Assembly: GCA_905221605.1 (NCBI GenBank)
Contig: CAJNDS010002442.1
Span: 342,501 to 406,500, forward strand
DNA from: Symbiodinium natans
Taxonomy: Eukaryota; Sar; Dinophyceae; Suessiales; Symbiodiniaceae
Direction: 5' to 3'
DNA length: 64,000 nt
Part shown: piece by piece, positions 21,701 to 33,889 of the stretch
Layout of the letters: the number at the start of each line of letters is the position of its first letter
Numbering within the stretch: position 1 is the first letter of the stretch
Program-made: the position numbers and the translations under genes
Notes under the pieces: model-generated
Told to the model about the DNA's origin: nothing
The model's database searches: none
The model's input: only the letters and a program-made list of their open reading frames with translations

Positions 21701-22970
21701 CTGAGGCCACCTGGTGGTTATGCAGATTGAGGTGATCTGGATGAGCTACCGGAAGTACTCTTGGGTAGCTGCAGGCAGCACGGGCAGGGCTCTTGGGCTT
21801 TAGCTGGTTGAGGGGTTCCTACGCAGGAAAAAACCTTAAGCTGTAGGCCCGAAACCTTCCAAAAGGCGCTTAGATTTCTGCCGCCACGAAGCCCAGGTGG
21901 TTGATGTCCCGCACCCTGACTGGCAGCTCTGCAGTCCCAATCTGGCCTTGTGCAGGCCTTGAGCTGATGAAGGACAACCCCGGTCTGGTGCTGGTGCAGC
22001 CGGCCTACCCCGGCATAGAGTACCGACGCTTCCGTGCCCTGACACAGAACTTTGGGGGTCCCCAGGTATTGCCCCTAATCATTCCTTCATTCCCCGTTCG
22101 GAACCTCAGAGAAGTTGGGAGGGCTTCAGGGTTTTAGGAAGATCGGGCCTTCAGGGTTCGGGTTCAGGGAATTTAGGTGCAGGTCATATGATGGGGAAGG
22201 GCTTGTGCAGAGTACGAGGAGACAAGCCGACCACCAGGGAGATTCAGAAGAAGCACAAAACACTCGTCAACCCCAGAATCGAGGCGCCCACATGCGCCCA
22301 CATGCGACACGCACCATGCCTGGCCCATTTAGCCTTTGTGGGGTCGGTCTCGGTCTTGGCCAGGGACCGGCATCTCAAGAAGCTCCCAATTCTAAGGGCT
22401 TTTGGGGGCTTTTGGGGTGTTTTGGGGTGCATTTCGCAGCTGTCCCTCGGCAGGCAGAGGACACGACCTGCCGACATCCGTTTAGCAAACCTGGCTGGGT
22501 GAGCCATGGCCAAATTCAATGCGGTCAAAGCGGCCTCTTCTTCATCTCTAGTATTCTCTTTTGCTGTCTCGATGCAGCTTCTCGGATCCTCGTGCCCGGA
22601 AGGAGTCTGGTGAATCTGCAGCGCTACCACAGCGTGGGGCGGCGACTCTCGTCAGGCATTCAGGCATCCGGTTCGGAGCAGAATGCGAGTACTTAGCTAG
22701 CATAGCATTTTGGAAGCACTGAGTAGTACAATTGTACATGGAAGGTTTACATGGATATGCGGTCGGTGCAGAAGTTTACTTTCTCTTCTTGGAGTGTACC
22801 GGGCTGTACTACATCAGGGTACGGAAGCGACCGCACAAGTTCTGAACGTCAGTGCCCCAGGGCTGAAGAGCTGAACCTCAGGCCAGAAGTATCGCGAGTA
22901 TCGGTGTGGTGGCCAGCTGGTCAAGGGCAAGAAGTGTAAGGACTACGACTTCCTTCGAGGCGAGACTTGA
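18709..22970 (+). CDS. Glycosyltransferase-like protein, paralogue B, multi-exon
   Basis: A possible first exon at 18709 encodes a hydrophobic leader (MLRLCLAVALRLGIGSLVR). Stronger exons are: HFPFASKYLVLDTDGKPPSQ (about 19608-19745); VVNAGLLDSWLAVDYSEQ (about 20041-20130), which pairs with LVKGNFVDTWMTVDYS in paralogue A; AHYFAIDKCSHGAPENF (about 21563-21625), pairing with AHYYAVDQC; LELMKDNPGLVLVQPAYPG (about 21950-22068), pairing with MQALRDNEGLVPGPS; and the terminal YREYRCGGQLVKGKKCKDYD (about 22888 on), with a UGA at 22968. The two genes are therefore a tandem duplication with strong divergence. The Lys-rich C terminus present here is replaced in paralogue A. A minisatellite occupies an intron (20437-21157). 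Function as a GT-A glycosyltransferase is inferred. Confidence 0.5.
18804..18876. repeat. Hairpin element (MITE-like)
   Basis: CTAACAGTCCTTAA (18818-18831) and TTAAGGACTGTTAG (18850-18863) are perfect inverted repeats. The outer arms TGTTCCCC (18804-18811) and GGGGAACA (18869-18876) also pair, giving an interrupted stem of roughly 25 bp with an 18-nt loop. Confidence 0.75.
19020..19050. repeat. Telomere-like CCCTAAA array
   Basis: Degenerate CCCTAAA/CCCTAACA units within a probable intron. Confidence 0.7.
20437..21157. repeat. Minisatellite of about 720 bp
   Basis: Imperfect tandem units built from CACTTGGAGTGCCCAACCC and CAGAGTCTCCCTGGAGTGCC, about 25-60 bp per higher unit and more than fifteen copies. 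It lies in an intron of paralogue B. The long Gly/Leu/Trp-rich ORF readable on the minus strand is a by-product of the repeat. Confidence 0.9.
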
Positions 22971-23257
22971 GGGCTCATGACTCATATGGGAGCTGATGCG
23001 ACCATACATACGAGTCGTAAGCATATCACGCTTAAAATCGTATCAAGATTCAAAATTAGATAAAGGAGGCATGAACAAAACGGGCTTAGGTCTTGGGGCT
23101 TCTGGGAGGCTGCGGCGGCATGCGACTCTGGGAAAATGCCCTGGAGTGCGTGATCTGCAACCGTCCCTCCTTGCGCCCGGGGCCAAGACCTGGAGTTTGG
23201 GAATCAAAACCACTTTGTCGCAATGGGTTTAGCTGGGTTTCGGCCCGGGGAACCCTC

Positions 23258-23316
23258 AACTCTAAGCCCTAAACCCTAAACCCCAAACCCTAAACTTCCT
23301 AAACCCCAAACCCAGC
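23258..23316. repeat. Telomere-like CCCTAAA array
   Basis: Runs of CCCTAAACCCTAAACCCC with point changes, downstream of paralogue B. Confidence 0.8.
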
Positions 23317-23457
23317 ACTTCCCAGGCCAGGCCCAGCTGACAGACTCGGACCGTGTCTGGGTACAGAAGGCGCGTGGCGTGGTGTGGGATCATTCGTAGC
23401 ACCTTAAAGGGAAATGCATCATGATCATATGGGAAACCGCAAGAATATAGCATTTAA

Positions 23458-23806
23458 TAGTGGTATTAGTGGTAGTAGTGGTTGTAGTGGTCGTAGTGGT
23501 AGTAGTGGCAGCGGTAGTAGTGGAGTAATAGTAATAGTAATAGTAATAGTAACAGTAATAGTAATAGTAACAGTAACAGTCATAGTAATAGTAATAGTAA
23601 CAGTAATAGTAATAGTAATAGTAATAGTAATAGTAATAGTAGTAGTAATAGTAATAGTAATAGTAATAGTAATAGTAATAGTAATAGTAATAGTAATAGT
23701 AATAGTAATAGTAATAGTAATAGTAATAGTAATAGTAATAGTAATAGTAATAGTAATAGTAAATAGTAGTAATCGTATTAGTAATAGTAATAGTAAGTAG
23801 TAGTAA

Positions 23807-23841
<35 letters not shown>

Positions 23842-24230
23842 ATAGTAATAGTAATAGTAATAGTAATAGTACTAGTAATAGTAATAGTAATAGTTAATAG
23901 TAATTGTAATAGTAATAGTAATAGTAATGGTAGAGGTTATAGTAATATTAATAGTAATAGCAATAGTAATAGTAATAGTAATCGTAATCGAAATCGTAAT
24001 CGTAATAGTAATAGTAATAGTAATAGCAATAGCAATAGTAATAGTAATAGTAATAGTAATAGTAATAGTAATAGTAATAGTAATAGTAATGGAAATAGTA
24101 GTAGGACTTCATTCAGGGTAAGAGCTTGTGGAATCTGTGGGGATTTTGTGAATCCAGGGTGAAAGTGTGTTTTGCGGGTTGAGGGATTTTGGTGCTTCAT
24201 TCAGCAAAATTCACGGGCCTGGGCGTAACC

Positions 24231-24267
<37 letters not shown>

Positions 24268-24640
24268 CGCCCCATGAGTAGCAGCCGTGTCTGCAAACTT
24301 CGCGGCCTGGGGGTAATAGTAAGAGTAAGAGTAAAAGGAAAAGTAAAAGTAAAAGTAAAAGTAAGAGTAAGAGTAAGAGTAAGAGTAACAATAATAGTAA
24401 GAGTAATAGTAATAGTAATGGTAATAGTAATAGTAATAGTAATAGTAATAGTAGTAGCAATAGTAATAGTAATAGCAATAGCAATAGCAATAGCAATAGC
24501 AATAGTAATAGTAATAGTAATAGTAATAGTAATAGTAATAGTAATAGCAATAGTAATAGTAATAGCAATAGCAATAGTAATAGTAATAGTAATAGTAATA
24601 GTAATAGTCATGGTCATAGTCATAGTCACAGTTATAGCAC
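23458..24640. repeat. (AATAGT)n microsatellite, about 1.1 kb, interrupted
   Basis: Hexanucleotide AATAGT units, with AATAGC, AAGAGT and AGTAGT variants, cover 23458-24097 and resume at about 24315-24640. Between them is unique sequence plus a 35-C run. Because the period is a multiple of three, several frames stay open and give meaningless Val-Ile, Leu or Tyr repeat ORFs. Confidence 0.95.
24232..24266. repeat. Poly-C run (35 C)
   Basis: Homopolymer embedded in the interruption of the microsatellite. The exact length is sensitive to sequencing error. Confidence 0.9.
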
Positions 24641-24646
24641 CAGTCT

Positions 24647-27600
24647 AAGCCACTGTCGTGCGAGGCACCCATCACTTGCTTCCGCTCGGATGTCGGGGAC
24701 ATGATCGATGGGATCAACCTGGTGGAGCTGCTCGGGCCTTTTTCCTGGTGACCTTAATCCCCAAACCCTAGTCCCTACCCCCAAGCCCTAACCCTTGAAC
24801 CCTACACCCGAAAACGTAAACCCTATCGTGCTCTTTGTGGTGAGACGTGTTGTCTGCTCAGGAATGGCACGGTATTTCCAGTAACTGGCATGGATTTCAC
24901 CCTGAAGATGGAGGAAGACGAAGACTCCGACACGTAGCTTCGTCGAAGTCCCGATGCTCGCAGCTCCGTGTCCAGAGTTTCAGTACAGATGAAGCCGGCA
25001 GAATTCACATAGTAGCGAGGAGGTGGTCCTGGCAGCGCAACTGATGCACATAACATAACATCTGTGGAGTAGCTGGGTTTTCAAGAGTTAGGACGTTCGG
25101 AGGCTGAAAGGTCCACACACCGAGCGGCGAAAGACTGGGTTGCAAAGTGGCCTTGGGGCCAGCACAACCGTCAACATGCGCCAAAAGCGCAAATGCAAAC
25201 CACGGGCGCATCTGTTACCCTTCGGTACAGGATCTGGCTGTTGAGCTAAGTGGGGAAGCTGTTTTCCTACATTGAACATCTCAGCTGCTGCACGTGGCTT
25301 CCAGTCAGGATGACAAGTGGAGAAATCCATGGCTGCGCATGAGTCACAACTACCCCTGTACTTCCCCTTGAAACTAGTGCTCGTCTGCACGTGCCAGTGC
25401 CGTCCGCTTCCTCTGCCATGGCTGGCGCGGCGGTCCGGCCCCAGGCACTTGTCCACAAAAAGTGTAACATAATTTCCACGCAAGCGCCAGCGCGCCCCTT
25501 CTGAGGTGCTGCGCCAGGCGCCCTTCGAGGAAGCCTTGGATCCGCGAGCCTTTGTGCAGAGCTCTTGGCTTTACGGACCTCCGCGTGGAGAGCCTCGGCT
25601 CGGAATAGGATTAGGGGTTTCGGATGTTGGGGTTTCAAGGGCGAATGGGGTTCAGACTTTAGGGAAGTTAAGCACTTCGAGGCCCGGAGCAAGATCCTTC
25701 CTGCGCTGGCGCAAAAGTCCGCGTGCAGCGGCCAAAACTCAGCGTCCACCCACAACCTCTCTACAGCCTCGGACAGCCACTCAAGACCCAAAAAGCCCAA
25801 AAACCCCAAGGACAACTGAGACAACTCAAGAGCACGTTGCAAAGAGCCCCCGTTGGGGATCCGAGGAGCTCCATCCTTGGGCCTGGGATTTGTGGCGGGT
25901 GGCTCCGCAGCAAGGGCTTCTAGCGGTCTCTGACTGCTTTCTTGGCGATGCTCCCGCCTGGCCCAGTTTTGTTTTCTGTCGAGGTGTTGAGGGTTTGAGA
26001 ATTGAGAAGTGAGGGTTCGTTTGGAAAGTCTGGCCTGAACGAGGCCAATGGCTCCGTTGACTGCAGCTTTCCGAAATCTCGCCAGGCGGCTTCAGCCCGA
26101 AACTCGCTGGGACTTTCGGACGTGGGACACTATGTCACCATGTGTGCATGTCAGCCTGCTGCACCCAAATATTTTGTTGGCCAGGGGCGCAAGATCTACG
26201 AGCCATGTGGCCCCATGCCGCGGAGCAACCTGCGACGCATCCTTGCCTTCTTCACAGGTGTGGGAAGCTGGTGCGTTGCTGGGATTTTGCTGGTCTCTTG
26301 TGTCTTTGAGTGATGTTGGAAGAATGCGTAGGTTATCTGAACCTCACCTTGGACATTGACACCCTCATGTTCCAGTTCCAGAGCCCGGGGGAGCAGTTGG
26401 CGCTGCGACCCACCGTGCAAGGCCAGTCTTTTTGCACCCGGAGTTGATGATTTTAACTGGAAAGCCTCGTGTATGTGAACCGTGCTGCGCCTGACTACCT
26501 GTGTCCGCTCGCTGACTCCAGGACAGCCTTGCCGAGGGCCTTGGGACGTCCACGACTTCAACTTTCATGGAGGCAGATTGTAGTTTCGTGCGATAAGAAA
26601 ATGCACGGCTGATCTTTCTATCCCCCTCTAAACTAACCCCCCAACAAACTAAGCAACCCCGGATCAGAGGAGGTGGTAGAGAGCGGCCAACCTTTCGCGG
26701 CAACATTCCATTGTTTCGTGCTGTGTGTCTCATTCAGTCGATCGTGAGGATGGCATCAGTGAGATGCAGTGCTTTCCAACTGCGTCGAACCATGAAATCA
26801 GAACATGAATGGTTCAGCTGTTGCTATACACGGTGTAGGTACGTTGATTCCAGGCACCTTCTCGCTCTTCGGAGGGTGCCACGGGGTGTGTGGAGACAAA
26901 AGCAGCCTTCAGGCTTCAGGGTTTCATGGTTTTGTGATGTATGTTTCCTTTATGGGCTACCACAAAGACACCCTAAATACTATGTACTGTATGATGGTCC
27001 AGTTGTTGGCAGGTGGCGTATGAGGACCCGTTCTATAGTTTGGGATCCAAACAAGGTACTGACCTCAACTTACAACGGCCTACAACTTGCCACATGTGCA
27101 GGATATCCACTGCGACTTGTACGGGCTGGAAGATACTTGTGCCTCAGCAAGCAATTGGGATGTTTGTTTTTGCCTTTGCAAGGTGTAAGAAGATCATCTC
27201 CCGGAGGGATCAGGGTTTAGGGTCGTTGCAAGGTTCCGGAGGGTTTAAGGTTTAAGTCTGCAGAGCCAACCTAGGCATCAGTGGCTGATCTTGAACGCAA
27301 CCTGCATCTCGGTCTTGCTTGAGTACACCCTTTGCTTCGGGGCCAGCCCCATCCCCTCAACCCTACATGAAGGCTCCTTTAAAAGCCCCCCGGGGCGGCC
27401 CCAAAGCCCGAGAATCTTAAAGCCCAAGGTGGGAACTCCACTGCGACGCTCGAGTTCCGGGTTTGGCCGCAGAGCGTCGATCTCCACATCATCCCCGAGG
27501 ACGGCGCGTCGGTGCCTGGCTTCCAGGACGCGGGGTTTGGTTAGGGGTCCCCCTGTAAGGGTTATAGGGCAGTTTTAGGTTGGGTTTGCAGTGTTCTGCC

Positions 27601-30600
27601 AAGCAGGTTGGAGAACGCCGTGAGTGCTTGCAGTTGAACCCTCTGAAAGCTCCAAAACCCTTCAACCCACACCTGCAAGGAGGAACTGGGGCATGCCACA
27701 TCCACAGTCATGGGTGGGCCGGGATACGGTGCTGCCGCGTATTGCCTGCGGTGTCAAGATGCGTCGCTCGGCTGTGCTGGCTGTGCTGGTCCTGCCAAGC
27801 ACCTTGCTAGATGGGCTCTCATCATTCTCCTTTCAGGTGCCTTTGGAAACGATTGATCGCATCTGGTCCACGTGGTTGCTGCCCGTACCTGGCTGGCAAA
27901 TGTAGTGTGGAGATTGGGGACGAGTCGCGGTCGCTGGTTGAGTCAATGGAAGCGCAAGGTTGGGCGAAGGGTTGTGTGGATCTGGTCCCAAACCGGCGTG
28001 CTCCGTCCCACTGAACGACTGGAACCTTGGCTGATATTAGAACACCCACTACCTCTCAGACTGCCAGAGCCGGCTTTTTCGGGAGACTTCCGAGGAATGC
28101 TGGATCGGTTCCGCGGCTGACTGTGCGGGATGCTGCTGAAGGGCCACTCTGGCCTGCGCTCTCGACAGGCCGGGTCGAGTTCCGAGTGCCCCCAATTTGC
28201 CAGTGTGCCAACGTGCGTCATCGGCAAGCTCCAGCTTCGGCAAGCTTCAGCGCTCCCGCACCAGGCAGCTTATTTCCGGGGAAGCGCCACATCTGGGGCG
28301 ACGGGCAAGCTTGGAGGGTGGAGCTCAGCTCTCGCAACGAGAGCATCGTGCAAAATGACGGCTACGAGGCCCCGTGATGTACATCGTTTATTACTGTGTA
28401 TGTTTCTTGGTATTAGAGGAGAAGAATCCTCGTAAATGTCATGGGGTTGAGTCATTTAGGGTGTCATGGATGGGCCTGGCAGGTCATCTTGACGAACCCA
28501 ACTGTCGAGAGCATCGACTTTCGGGTCATTTTTCACATCGCCGCCCCCAAGAAGATCACGGGCCCAGTGCTTACTGAGTCAGCTTTGGCTCACAGCAGGT
28601 TGCCAAAGTTGCATCAGGGCTTCGTGGCATGTGCAGGTGTTGCTGCAGCGCTGCACAACGGTACCACGAAGCGACCTTCAGGACTTCATCTGCAGATCAG
28701 AGCTTTGGCTGTCAAATGAAGCAGTTGACACGCATGTACAAGTCATGACAAGAACATGCGCTACCAGCATCTGCATACAATCTTTACATAGCAGTAGATG
28801 ACCGTGACTAGTTCGCCCCCCCCCCAAATCAAGGCATATCCGACGATCCAGCTTAGCTCAAGAAGATTTGTGTGTGTGTGTGTGGGTTGCGCATCAGTGT
28901 ATCATGCGGAATGACTACTATGGAGCTGTGTGGCACAATCTCGGGATGCTGGGCATGTAGGCATTCTGCAAATCTCCCTGCACGTGCAATTGGATACTCC
29001 TCTAACGCACGCTCTGCAATGCTTCGTCCCTGGTGCTTGGACATTGATCGGGCAGCAGGGCGCATCATGCCAACACGAGCAGCGCAGAGTTTGTCCATGC
29101 ATGCAGTGGGATGCTTGGCATTGTGAGCAGCGTGATGCAGCATTGGAGATGTTGGAGCATGACGTTCACAAGTTTTGCCGTGACGGTGACGGTGCTAATT
29201 TGGAAGCAGCATCAAGCACCCTGTCATTTGCGCACGCATGCTGCTGGCATGAAGTTTCGCATATCCGACGCATGGGCTTTGAACAGAAATTGCAGAATTA
29301 TGTTTTAACCAGGTGAAGGACAACTTCCCAGAACACTGGCAAACATTGCTGAACAAAGTGTGTGCGTGTGGAGAGGGGGCGGGGGCACGTTCCGGGAACC
29401 AGTATGGGCTAAGGCAAGAACTGGCACGACAACGAGTGCTTCTGGGATCGCATCAGATATGACGGAGAGTGGTATTCAGCCGTGGCCGGCCACTGAGGGG
29501 AAGGGGCACGCGCCCCCTGAAAATTCTGCAGCCCTAAGCCACCGAAGCGCAGATCGCTGAGCCCGACTTTCGAAAAGCCGTGATCTCAGGTCCACGTGCG
29601 GGTCCCGCCTCGGAGCCGCTTGAAAGGTGAGCTCCTGGTGTCTTGGAGGGGATTGGCTCGAAGGGCTCATGTTGCAAAAGGATCCCCCGAAGCTCTCAAA
29701 GTACTCGTAGAAGAACCAAGGTGGCCTACCAGTTCTTCGGCAAGCTCCACACCGTCTCTCATGCGCAGCTCTGTCTGATAGGCCGCAGTGGTTTCCGTCC
29801 CCTTTGTGGCCGGCACGATCCCCAAAACCCCCAATCCTTGAGAGGCTGGGTTGGATCAAATGGTCTCTGGGAAGAGGTTGGCCTGGGCACCGAGGGTGAA
29901 TCCATCACCTTCGAGCCCAACCTGCTTCTTGCCCTGAGACAACGAGGGTTTCAGGACGTTTAGGGGGATGGGGATAAAGCAGCAAGGCAGCAGCGGCGAA
30001 ACCTGGTCCTTGACACGCGGCCCTTCCTTGTTTGCAAGATGGATGAGCCCAAGTGCACATGTCAGAAGGACTGCTCATGGTCAGCACCCTTTCTTCTCGG
30101 TTCTTCTCTTGCCACAGCGACAGCGCGGTAGTTGGCGCCAGTTGCCTATGTACTTCGTATGTTTGCATCCGAACTTCTTGGGTGCTGGAGGAAGTCAACG
30201 CGAGCGGAAGGCGGGCCAGGGACAGTTGAAGGCAGTGCTTTCGACCCATGCGCACACTACACGTGCTCGAAGATGGAGAGACAGTCTCGCACATTTCCGA
30301 GTGAGAGCGGTGGACACGCCAGGTTTGCGCAGCACCTGTGCCATGTTGACAAGGCAGAACTTCGGTGCTGTGCGGGGAGTGCACAGAAATGCGGTGCGAG
30401 TTTCAACTGTGGTCGGAAGATCAGCTGAGAAGATGCCTCTGTTTATCTCCGAGTTGATAGGGTAGCCAAAGTTTTAGTTGATGTCTTGGATGTGCCATTA
30501 GAATGTGTGCGTGTGTTCAGATGTGTTGTACGTATGTGTGTATGCATGTTTGTTTAGGCTTTGACACCTCCGGCAACACTTCGTGTCACATGCAGTCAGG

Positions 30601-33460
30601 TGGATGGCTGCGTGGGAGATGTTAACGTCACTGGCTGGACGGAAAACCATGGCGGATCAGCTGCTTGCCTAGAAAGTCCCAAAGCACTCTCTCAACTGCT
30701 CTTGCAAGCGTCATCGCGTCGTTCCTTTCCTCAGGACTTCTTGACGGCAGTGGACCCTGGTGGGTCGTTCCAGTACTTGACGAACGTGACCGTCACACAC
30801 ACATCGAACGGACCCCGGCTAACGAATGCGACTTACACGGGAGTGACAGTCGATGGCGCCATCCGAGTGGAGCGGACCGTCTCCACCTGGGCGACGGAGG
30901 ATTTCCCCCGCCACTTGCACTCCTTTCGCTACGAGGTCCTGAAGAATGTGACGTATCGGCGCCTGGCCTTCTACCTGCTGGGTGGGGATTGGTACAACAA
31001 CGTCCTCAGCCCGAGCCTTGCCTTCGGAGATTCCAAAGGCTTGCAGCACCATGTCTCGAGCCTCGGATTTGAAATGAAGCATCTCCTTTGTGTGCCCTCC
31101 CTTTGTCTCCCTTTCTTACATCTTGCCATAGGAACATCTCAGCCTCGTTGGAGCAGTTCGAGTACTCGAAGGACTTGAAGAATGTGAAGTTCTGCCCGGC
31201 TCATAGACTTTGTGCAAGGCGGATGGGAGCGTCGGGAAAATCAGCATCACGTCCAAGACGCCCCGTCTGAACGAGGTCAGGAGCCACCTTGCTGGTTTGC
31301 CCTACTCACGCAGACTACTCAGGCAGGGGGCTTAAAGGGCCCCTTTTTTGGTGACGGCGCTTTCTTTCGGGATCCTGGATTTAGAACAGTCTCTTCGGGT
31401 TGTTCTTTTTGCGCTGGAGGGCTTGGATGTTCTTTCATTTTTTTTGGCAACCTGCGGCTTATCAGAAGCTCTTCTCAAGCCTCTACCGAAGCCCCAAGCT
31501 CGAGACCCTTAAGAAGACCCAAGCTCCCGAATCCAGATTCAGGGGTCTACCGGAATTCATCAGGAGGAAGTAAAGCTCCCCCCCCTCAGTTTTGAGGCCG
31601 ACCGCTACGCGCACCGCGGGCTGGTGGTGCGGCGCTGGCGCGGGCGGATGGGGGGAGAGGAGCTGCCCGAAGATCGAGGCAGGGGTTCAGGGTGGTTATT
31701 GCGAGTTTCAAATTAGGACTCCCTTTTTCGGAAGTCACTTTGAGAAAGGGGCCCAGTTGGTCGAACGTGCCCAGGTGGGGTTCTCAGGGTTGCAGGTTCA
31801 GGGCTCAAGGTGGGCCATGTCAGGTTTGGTGTTTGGGGCTTTTGAGGGTTTTCAGGCCTTCGGGTTGCAGGTGAAGGCTTCCAGGATTCGATCATTCAGC
31901 AGTGTCTTTTGCAGGAGCCTTGGGAGGGGAAGCGTGTTCATTTCCCGACCTTGTGGGCCTTACACCTTTCATCCCCAAGCCTGACGGGCGTGAAGGGCCC
32001 CCCCCCCCGCCCACCCACTAATCCCCTTGTCGGTGCCCCCTGCCAGGCTTCGCCTTTTCCGTCATCGGCTCCCGGCAGTGGGGCGAGGCCACGCCCACGC
32101 TGGGCCTGGAGCTGGGCCCGGGCAAGAAGAGCCTCGAGGCGCCGCCAGGTTCTCTTAGGAGAAGTGGAGGGCGCAGTTCTGTAAGTGATGGTGACCCTCG
32201 AACTCTACAACCGGGGCGACAGAATTGAAGAATTGAGGGAACTGCCCTAGCAGTCGGGTAGGTGAGCTTCAATATGAATCGGAAATGATGATGATCATGA
32301 TTGGGTTCTGAACTCTTGCGCGTCGAATCCAGACAGCACTTTGGAGCTCTGTCTGCAGGGAAGCCGGCACTTCTGGGTTGAAGGTTGGGAATGAAGGTTG
32401 CTGGGGGCCCCTGGGAGTTTGCGAGGTGAGAACCTCTACTTTGGGCGGCCGAGAGTCATGATTCCTGAGCCCCAAACCCTGAGGCCGGGGACGTGATCTC
32501 AGCAGATCTGGAGCTGCTCCTGTATCCCAAGACGGAAGAGGCACCTCGGAGTCGAGATACTGGAAATTTGCGGGGGATTCAGACTATTCCGTTGAGGTCG
32601 CATGGAGCACATTCCTTAGGGCCTCGTCGTCGTTGGCAGGATGCTAAACTTTGCTAGGGCTTCGGTTCAGGTTCTCGAGATACATTTCGGACTTCGTAGT
32701 TTGAACGTCCATCCCACCGGCTTGTTCGTTTAAGTCGTGGCTCGCATTTCCGAAGCCGTCCCCTTGCGAAGGTTTACTACGGGCCCTCCATGCGCCTCCG
32801 CAACTGGCTGTCCATGGAGCCCTGGGAGGCAGAAAGTGCCCACAGTCACCCGCACTCACCTGCTGCAGTAGTACAGCAATGCATTTTCTTCAGGTGGTGC
32901 AGCGTGCCGCAGTGGAAGCCCAACTCAAGGCCGGTTTCGGTCATGCCGGTGTGGGGTTTGGAGGGCAGGGTTTACAGGGTCTAGGGTGTAGAGGGTTCAT
33001 AGGGCTTAGGGGTTTATTCTGGGTTTCGATGGTAGTTCCCTACTGCTTGGCAGGTGCAAGTGGTTGAAGGCGTCCTCCAGCGCAGCTACCCACCCAGAGT
33101 GGCTGTAAGTGCTGAAGGCGGGAGCAGTTGGCCCTGGGCTTTCCCGTTTTTTTTCCATCTTCCGCGCACGTCAGCTTCCATTCCTGGCCAGGTCGTGCGG
33201 AGTTCCGCTTCCACGTACCCGAGGGGTACCCAGGACGGCCCACTTGCCTGTTAAGTCAGAAGACACCGAGACACCAAGACACAGTCACTCAGAGAGTTCT
33301 CATGGAAGGCCTGATGCCCCTGACCATCGCGGGCATCTCCAATGGAGGGGGCCGCCTCTGCATCTGGGACGACGGCTGCAAAGAGCTGGGGGAAGGCCGG
33401 GAAGCAGCTCAAATCAGCTCAAGTCTCTATGGTGTTAGGCCTTCGGCTGTTTTCGCCTGA
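24647..33460 (+). CDS. Large multi-exon protein, unrecognised, probably lumenal or secreted
   Basis: I do not recognise the family. Exon-like islands on the + strand, flanked by AG and GT-type signals, include FRSDVGDMIDGINLVELLG (about 24670), VTGMDFTLKMEEDEDSD (about 24870), GQGRKIYEPCGPMPRSNLRR (about 26187), LNLTLDIDTLMFQFQSPGEQ (about 26340), FRVWPQSVDLHIIPEDGASV (about 27450), WRVELSSRNESIVQNDGYEA (about 28310), TVESIDFRVIFHIAAPKKIT (about 28500), NWHDNECFWDRIRYDGEWYS (about 29420), the long exon at 30561-31080, IGSRQWGEATPTLGLELGPG (about 32060), YYGPSMRLRNWLSMEPWEAE (about 32775), AEFRFHVPEGYPGRP (about 33195) and MPLTIAGISNGGGRLCIWDD (about 33310). Several N-glycosylation sequons (NVT, NAT, NES) fit passage through the secretory pathway. 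It may be more than one gene. Confidence 0.4.
28868..28885. repeat. (TG)n microsatellite
   Basis: Short TG run inside a probable intron. Confidence 0.8.
30561..31080 (+). CDS. Best-supported exon of the unrecognised large protein
   Basis: A continuous frame of about 170 residues with globular-protein composition: FLTAVDPGGSFQYLTNVTVT, then DFPRHLHSFRYEVLKNVTYR and LAFYLLGGDWYNNVLSPSLA. It has three N-x-T sequons. The pattern (beta-rich strands, then an R-L-x-F-Y-x-L-G-x-D-W-Y-N motif) looks like part of a carbohydrate-active or other extracellular beta-sandwich domain, but I cannot name a family. The true exon edges are uncertain. An AG acceptor lies near 30595 and a likely donor near 31035-31080. 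The frame continues to a stop at 31176-31178. Confidence 0.55.
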
Positions 33461-33570
33461 TCTCGGGGGTAGAGGGTTTTTGGGTGGTTGTCTGTTTGGC
33501 TTGAGGAACGTTCGCACGATATTCACACATTATTGTTATTGAGGATTTGGCGGGGGCAGTTTAGGACGTT

Positions 33571-33880
33571 TTTTTGCCTTGACAAATTACATTATTAACT
33601 TGACTTTGAGGTTGGATCAATAGTTTAATTGTAATGCGGCCCAAAGAAGAACCAGAAATGAGGGCCGCTAATTGCATTTCATGGGCCATTCTTATGCTTA
33701 GTTTATATGGCCCAATATTTTCATACTTAGTCCGCATGCCAAAAGACCACGCAATATAATATTATGCGTGCGGTAAACACGTCAATGTGATATTATTACT
33801 CACACGGCCCAGTGGTATGAAGGGCCGTTAATAGTATTAAGGGCCGTTAAGATCGTATCTGGGCCTTCATTCGTAATCTT
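33571..33880. repeat. AT-rich island punctuated by GGCC motifs
   Basis: About 310 bp, much more AT-rich than its surroundings. GGGCC or GGCCC recurs at about 33638, 33662, 33683, 33708, 33806, 33822, 33841 and 33861, in both orientations. GGGCCGTTAA occurs twice close together (33822 and 33841). No coding potential. It may be a decayed small repeat element. Confidence 0.6.
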
Positions 33881-33889
33881 CTTGACGCC

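Noticed and set aside
23414-24717. Long Val-Ile, Leu, Thr-Met/Thr-Ile and Tyr-rich ORFs on both strands
   Set aside because: All are readings of the AATAGT hexanucleotide repeat and the poly-C run.
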